A stretch of 64,000 bases of DNA, from contig CBCTCU010000003.1 of assembly GCA_965145485.1 (NCBI GenBank), positions 62,001 to 126,000 of the forward strand, given 5' to 3'. A model generated the notes under the pieces. The model did not search any database. It had not been told where the DNA came from and worked only from the letters and a program-made list of their open reading frames with translations. The position numbers were made by a program, and so were the translations under genes. Position 1 is the first letter of the stretch, and each line of letters opens with the position of its first letter. Source of the DNA: CABQCM01 sp965145485 (GTDB taxonomy: Bacteria > Bacillota > Clostridia > Oscillospirales > Acutalibacteraceae). Below are positions 60,349 through 64,000 of this stretch, one piece after another.

Positions 60349-62289
60349 TCACGACTCCTTTTCTTTGCTGTTTTTCTCCGCCAGAGCGGGCCTGTTTGGC
60401 CGCCTGGGCGGGCCGTCGTATTCCAGAAACAGGACGCTCAGCGGCCCCAGCCGAAGCACCACCGACTGCTCCTGCCCATGATACGCCACCTTCTCGGACT
60501 CGATGCGGCCGGCGCTGGCCCTGCCGCTGCCGCCATATTGGCGGTCGTCGGAGGAAAAGACCACCTGATAGCTTCCCTCCCGAGGTACTCCGATACGGTA
60601 TTCCTCCGCTGTGCTGGGGATAAACCGGCAAACGGCAATGAGCTCCTTCCCCGCAGAATCGATCCGGCGGAAAGCAATAGTGCTGCCCGTGTGGTCGTCG
60701 TTGGCAATCCAGGAAAAGCCCTCCCAGGAGCAGTCGATCTCCCACAAAGCCGGATGCTCGAGATAGAAGGCGTTAAGATCACGCACATACCGTTGCAGCG
60801 CGGCATGATTGTCATAATCCAGCAAAAGCCAGTCAAGCTCTTTTTCAAAATCCCATTCGATAAACTGCCCGAATTCCTGCCCCATAAAAAGCAGCTTCTT
60901 GCCCGGATGGGCCATCATATATCCGTAAAAGGCCCGCAGGTTGGCAAATTTATCGTCATATCCCCCCGGCATTTTCTCAATCATGGAGCGTTTGCCGTGC
61001 ACCACCTCGTCGTGTGAGATGGGAAGCACATAGTTTTCTGAAAAAGCATAAAAAAAGGAGAAAGTCAGGGCCTGCTGATTGCCCGAGCGAAACAGAGGGT
61101 CGGTCTGCATGTATCCCAGCATGTCGTTCATCCACCCCATATTCCATTTGAGCAAAAATCCCAGCCCCCCATCCTCCACCGGACGGGTTACGAGCGGCCA
61201 GGCGGTCGACTCCTCCGCGATCATCATCACATCAGGGTGCTCCCGGAACACCGAACGGTTGAGCTGACGAAGAAATTCCACTGCTTCCACATGCTCGTTG
61301 CCGCCGTAGCTGTTGGGCGACCATTCCCCCGGAGAACGGTCGTAATCAAGATACAGCATGGAGGCCACGGCATCCACCCGCAGCCCGTCGATATGGTATT
61401 CATCCAGCCAGAACATGGCGTTGGAAATCAGAAAGCTGCGCACCTCCGGCCGGCCGTAATCAAATATTTTGGTCCCCCAGCGGCGGTGCTCCCCCTTTCT
61501 GGGGTCCCGGTATTCGTAGCAGGGGGAGCCGTCAAACAGGCTCAAACCCTGTGCGTCCCGCGGGAAATGGGCCGGCACCCAATCGAGGATCACGCCAATC
61601 CCGGCCCGGTGGAGGTAGTCGACCAAAAACATAAAATCCTGCGGCGTTCCGTACCGGGAGGTGGGGGCGTAATAGCCGGTCACCTGGTATCCCCAGGAGG
61701 CGTCGTACGGGTACTCCATCACCGGCATCAGCTCGACGTGGGTGTAGTGCATGCAAGTGCAGTAGTCCGCCAGCCGCTGCGCCAAAGCCCGATAATCCAG
61801 AGGATGGCCGTCAGGATACCGCTGCCAGGAGCCGGCGTGCACTTCATAAATATTGAGAGGGCGGCGAAGGATCGACTGCTTTTTACGCTGCTGCATCCAC
61901 ACGCCGTCCCGCCAGTCAAAGCCGTCCAATGGCAAAACCTTGGAGGCGTTTGCCGGCCGGGTTTCAAAATGAAAGCCATAGGGATCGGCCTTAAGAACCC
62001 ACTCCCCCGACGAGGTCTCAATGGCGAATTTATAGTTATCAAAGCAAGCGACGCCGTCCACCGTGCACTCCCATACCCCGTTTGGGGAAATTCGCGCGGC
62101 CGGGTTTTGACGGCGATCCCAGCCGTTAAAATCCCCCACAACGGCTACCTGCCTGGCCGACGGCGCCCAGGTGCGAAACACCACCCTTTTGGGGGTCGAA
62201 ACGTCGGGATGCGCCCCTAAGAACTCGTAGGCGTGCGTCGCTTCACCCTTGTGAAAAAGCCATAGCGCGTCCCTTTCTAGCAGAGGCAT
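60349..62289 (-). CDS. glgB: 1,4-alpha-glucan branching enzyme
   Basis: Encodes 646 residues. The N-terminal CBM48 (RTWAPSARQVAVVGDFNGWD near residue 40) is followed by the GH13 barrel. Region I is GVILDWVPAHFPRD; the nucleophile is Asp306 in GLRVDAVAS; the acid/base is Glu359 in MIAEESTAWP; and ISHDEVVHGKRSM carries the third acid. The C-terminal beta domain ends with FLEYDGPP. It introduces alpha-1,6 branches in glycogen. It is the first gene of glgBCDA, with a clear promoter upstream. Confidence 0.97.
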   Translation of the reverse strand: MPLLERDALWLFHKGEATHAYEFLGAHPDVSTPKRVVFRTWAPSARQVAVVGDFNGWDRRQNPAARISPNGVWECTVDGVACFDNYKFAIETSSGEWVLKADPYGFHFETRPANASKVLPLDGFDWRDGVWMQQRKKQSILRRPLNIYEVHAGSWQRYPDGHPLDYRALAQRLADYCTCMHYTHVELMPVMEYPYDASWGYQVTGYYAPTSRYGTPQDFMFLVDYLHRAGIGVILDWVPAHFPRDAQGLSLFDGSPCYEYRDPRKGEHRRWGTKIFDYGRPEVRSFLISNAMFWLDEYHIDGLRVDAVASMLYLDYDRSPGEWSPNSYGGNEHVEAVEFLRQLNRSVFREHPDVMMIAEESTAWPLVTRPVEDGGLGFLLKWNMGWMNDMLGYMQTDPLFRSGNQQALTFSFFYAFSENYVLPISHDEVVHGKRSMIEKMPGGYDDKFANLRAFYGYMMAHPGKKLLFMGQEFGQFIEWDFEKELDWLLLDYDNHAALQRYVRDLNAFYLEHPALWEIDCSWEGFSWIANDDHTGSTIAFRRIDSAGKELIAVCRFIPSTAEEYRIGVPREGSYQVVFSSDDRQYGGSGRASAGRIESEKVAYHGQEQSVVLRLGPLSVLFLEYDGPPRRPNRPALAEKNSKEKES

Positions 62290-62326
62290 GGTATCTCATC
62301 CCTTTCCCACCCAATTTATTGATTTT

Positions 62327-62355
62327 ATTTTACCAGAGTATGGTTGTAATTGCAA
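62327..62355 (-). promoter_or_regulatory. Promoter of the glgBCDA operon
   Basis: On the minus strand TTGCAA, a 17-base spacer and TAAAAT, about 38 bases before the glgB start. Confidence 0.8.
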
Positions 62356-62492
62356 GGCAAATTCGTAAATAAAATCTATACTGCAAAGCAGTTTAACATC
62401 TGAATTTGTACAATTTGTAACAAGAATGTATCTAGAGCGTCAATTTACCGCTTTGGTCTGCGCAGGATGCTCTTGTATGAAAAATCCTGCTG

Positions 62493-62690
62493 TGGTATAA
62501 TAGCCACGAACGGCTATGATACTTTGATTTTGAGCACGGGCCTACGGCCATGTGCATATTATACCATTCGCACTACGTGTTCATGGTATAATAGCCGCAA
62601 ACGGCTATTATACTTTGATTTTGAGCACGGGCCTACGGCCATGTGCATATTATACCATTCGCACTACGTGTTCATGGTATAATAATAATA
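62493..62690. repeat. 91-bp tandem repeat, two full copies plus a partial third
   Basis: Units begin at 62493, 62584 and 62675 with TGGTATAATA. Copies 1 and 2 differ at only a few positions near the front. Copy 2 contains a perfect inverted repeat GTATAATAGCCG-CAAA-CGGCTATTATAC. Every junction also has TATTATACCAT ... ATGGTATAATA. A GCACGGGCC/GGCCATGTGC core lies in the middle. The third copy stops after its first 10 bases. Related sequences occur at 37309-37447. Confidence 0.9.
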
Positions 62691-62983
62691 AAAAATATCG
62701 GTTTCCTGCGATGGTTCGCACGGACCTCGGACGATATGCATGAACATCCTGTACGCTTGTACGGCGAACCCAGGCTTGGAAATTCGGCCGTGTAGAACGG
62801 GGGCCAACGCCGGCCACGCCCCCTGCTTGGCATCTTATCGCGATGAGATGATATGAATCGGTATGGGCCTAGCGGCTGAGCCGACCAGACGCAAGCTTCA
62901 CCGGCTGGCAAAAGCCGATGACTTTCTCTTAGGTTGCATCCAGATGGCAACCCACATGGTATATGACACGGGAGTTGTGATTT
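62691..62983. other. Intergenic region upstream of hisH
   Basis: No gene or T-box signature was seen. CACGGGAG at about 62967-62974 serves as the ribosome site for hisH. The promoter of the his genes was not identified. Confidence 0.4.
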
Positions 62984-63595
62984 ATGATCTCGATCATCGA
63001 TTATGGAGCAGGCAATTTAAAAAGCGTGGAAAACGCTTTGTCCTACCTAAACCTTTCGTCCCGCATCATCCGCGATCCAAAGGAGCTGATGGATTCTCCC
63101 GCCGCCATTCTCCCCGGTGTGGGCGCGTTTGGGGATGCGATGGCTTGCCTTAACCGCACCGGCTTCACCGACGCGATCCGGGAATACGTCCATAAAGGCG
63201 CCCCGCTGCTTGGAATCTGCCTTGGCATGCAGCTGCTTTTTGAGGCCAGTGAGGAAAGCCCGGGTATTACAGGGTTGTCGATTTTCCCGGGTGTACTGCG
63301 CCGCATTCCCGATGCAGGTCTCAAGGTGCCCCACATGGGCTGGAATTCCCTGCATATCCTGCAGCCAGACGGGATTATGAAAGGCATTTCGCAGGAGAGC
63401 TACGTCTATTTTGTGCATTCTTATTATTTATCATGCAGTTCACCGGAAATTCTGGCCGCAACCACGCAGTATGGCGTTTGCGTGGGCGCCGCTGTTCAAA
63501 AGGGCCGCCTGGCCGCCACTCAGTTTCATCCGGAAAAAAGCGGCGAGGTTGGTTTGAAGATGCTGCGAAATTTCGCTCAGATAGCGGGGCTATAA
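62984..63595 (+). CDS. hisH: Imidazole glycerol phosphate synthase glutaminase subunit
   Basis: Encodes 203 residues. Class I glutamine amidotransferase: IIDYGAGNLKSVENAL at the start, ILPGVGAFGDAM with the oxyanion strand near residue 43, nucleophile Cys79 in LGICLGMQLLF, and His182/Glu184 in TQFHPEKSGEVG. It feeds ammonia to HisF for making IGP and AICAR in histidine synthesis. hisF follows after 21 bases. Confidence 0.96.
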   Translation: MISIIDYGAGNLKSVENALSYLNLSSRIIRDPKELMDSPAAILPGVGAFGDAMACLNRTGFTDAIREYVHKGAPLLGICLGMQLLFEASEESPGITGLSIFPGVLRRIPDAGLKVPHMGWNSLHILQPDGIMKGISQESYVYFVHSYYLSCSSPEILAATTQYGVCVGAAVQKGRLAATQFHPEKSGEVGLKMLRNFAQIAGL

Positions 63596-63616
63596 AGCGT
63601 TAGGAGAGGAACCATC

Positions 63617-64000
63617 ATGTTTGCCAAACGAATCATTCCTTGTCTGGATATCAAACAGGGCCGTGTGGTCAAAGGCGTCAGCTTTGTCAACCTGGTGGAC
63701 GCCGGCGATCCGGTGGAGTGCTCAGCTGCTTACAACGAAGCGGGGGCGGATGAGCTGGTCCTGTTGGATATCACCGCCACGGTGGAAGGGCGCGGCACCA
63801 TGATCGACGTGGTCGAGCGGGTGGCGAAAACCGTATTTATTCCCTTCACGGTCGGCGGCGGCATCCGTGAGGTTTCCGATTTTACCACTCTGCTTCGCGC
63901 TGGTGCGGATAAGGTCTCGGTCAACTCATCGGCGGTACGGCGGCCGGCGCTGATCAGCGAAGCGGCTGAAAAGTTTGGCAGCCAGTGCGTGGTCTGCGCC
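63617..64000 (+). CDS. hisF: Imidazole glycerol phosphate synthase cyclase subunit (5' part)
   Basis: The first 128 codons run off the right edge, from the ATG at 63617 after TAGGAGAGGAACC. The protein opens MFAKRIIPCLDIKQGRVVKG with catalytic Asp11. ELVLLDITATVEGR carries a phosphate-binding strand, and FTVGGGIREVSDFTTLLRAG follows. The half-barrel repeats of HisF are evident. It pairs with HisH; the order hisH-hisF is normal in Firmicutes his operons. Confidence 0.96.
   Translation, partial: MFAKRIIPCLDIKQGRVVKGVSFVNLVDAGDPVECSAAYNEAGADELVLLDITATVEGRGTMIDVVERVAKTVFIPFTVGGGIREVSDFTTLLRAGADKVSVNSSAVRRPALISEAAEKFGSQCVVCA

Noticed and set aside
59470..61017. Long plus-strand frame across glgC and glgB
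   Set aside because: Antisense shadow of two well-supported genes.
62493..62690. CRISPR-like repeat array
   Set aside because: The repeats are directly adjacent 91-bp units without spacers, only two full copies, and no cas genes are near.
62691..62983. His T-box upstream of hisH
   Set aside because: No GGGTGGNACCGCG-type motif or terminator with a T-run precedes hisH.

Overview
The window reads as a chromosome segment of an anaerobic, endospore-forming, Gram-positive Clostridia member, probably of the Ruminococcaceae/Oscillospiraceae type. The support is: T-box leaders on pheST and thrS, a SpoIIQ-like M23 peptidase, an initiator tRNA of Bacillus type, -35/-10 promoters with 17-base spacers, Shine-Dalgarno-led starts, an RsgI-like ECF module, dockerin-type repeats and a complete glgBCDA operon. 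No species is claimed.

Region 1-8,100 is accessory and partly decayed. It holds the C-terminal part of a large serine recombinase, an unknown element protein, an XRE regulator, a DUF4143 ATPase, an ECF sigma/RsgI-like anti-sigma pair with a secreted calcium-repeat protein, an S1-domain fragment, and a ParM/ParR-like segregation pair whose parM carries two compensating homopolymer indels. The debris stops at the 3' side of a tRNA-fMet gene (8148-8224), a common integration boundary.

Region 8,400-13,700 is a catabolic cluster. A near-consensus promoter with a lac-operator-like palindrome drives a URO-D-family protein and a GH2 beta-mannosidase, followed by a second URO-D-family gene. A GH92 alpha-mannosidase at 50.4-52.6 kb, next to a WYL regulator, adds a second mannoside function.

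Region 14-39 kb is mostly housekeeping: DUF6106-acpS-nnr-lipoprotein, T-box-pheST, a pyridoxamine kinase, a Cys-rich clostridial protein, T-box-thrS, a secreted alpha/alpha-toroid protein, phosphohexomutase, a histidine phosphatase, a PLC-like protein, and fhs-tsaE-tsaB-rpiB-upp. It ends with a SEDS cell-wall polymerase and the SpoIIQ-like peptidase.

Region 39.9-46.4 kb is the most unusual part. A secreted subtilisin-like (S8) peptidase with a C-terminal dockerin is flanked by four short secreted paralogues. Each pairs a domain resembling the peptidase's own prodomain with dockerin-type calcium repeats and has no catalytic domain. Two copies form a recent 876-bp tandem duplication, a 49-bp remnant of a fifth copy remains, and similar promoters stand in front of three transcription units. 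No cohesin is visible.

Region 46.6-64 kb holds rpmE, two tiny overlapping membrane ORFs, gph, an L-tartrate-dehydratase/fumarase pair, the GH92 gene with its WYL regulator, two exopolysaccharide genes, the glgB-glgC-glgD-glgA operon, a 91-bp tandem repeat related to sequences near 37.3 kb, and the start of hisH-hisF.
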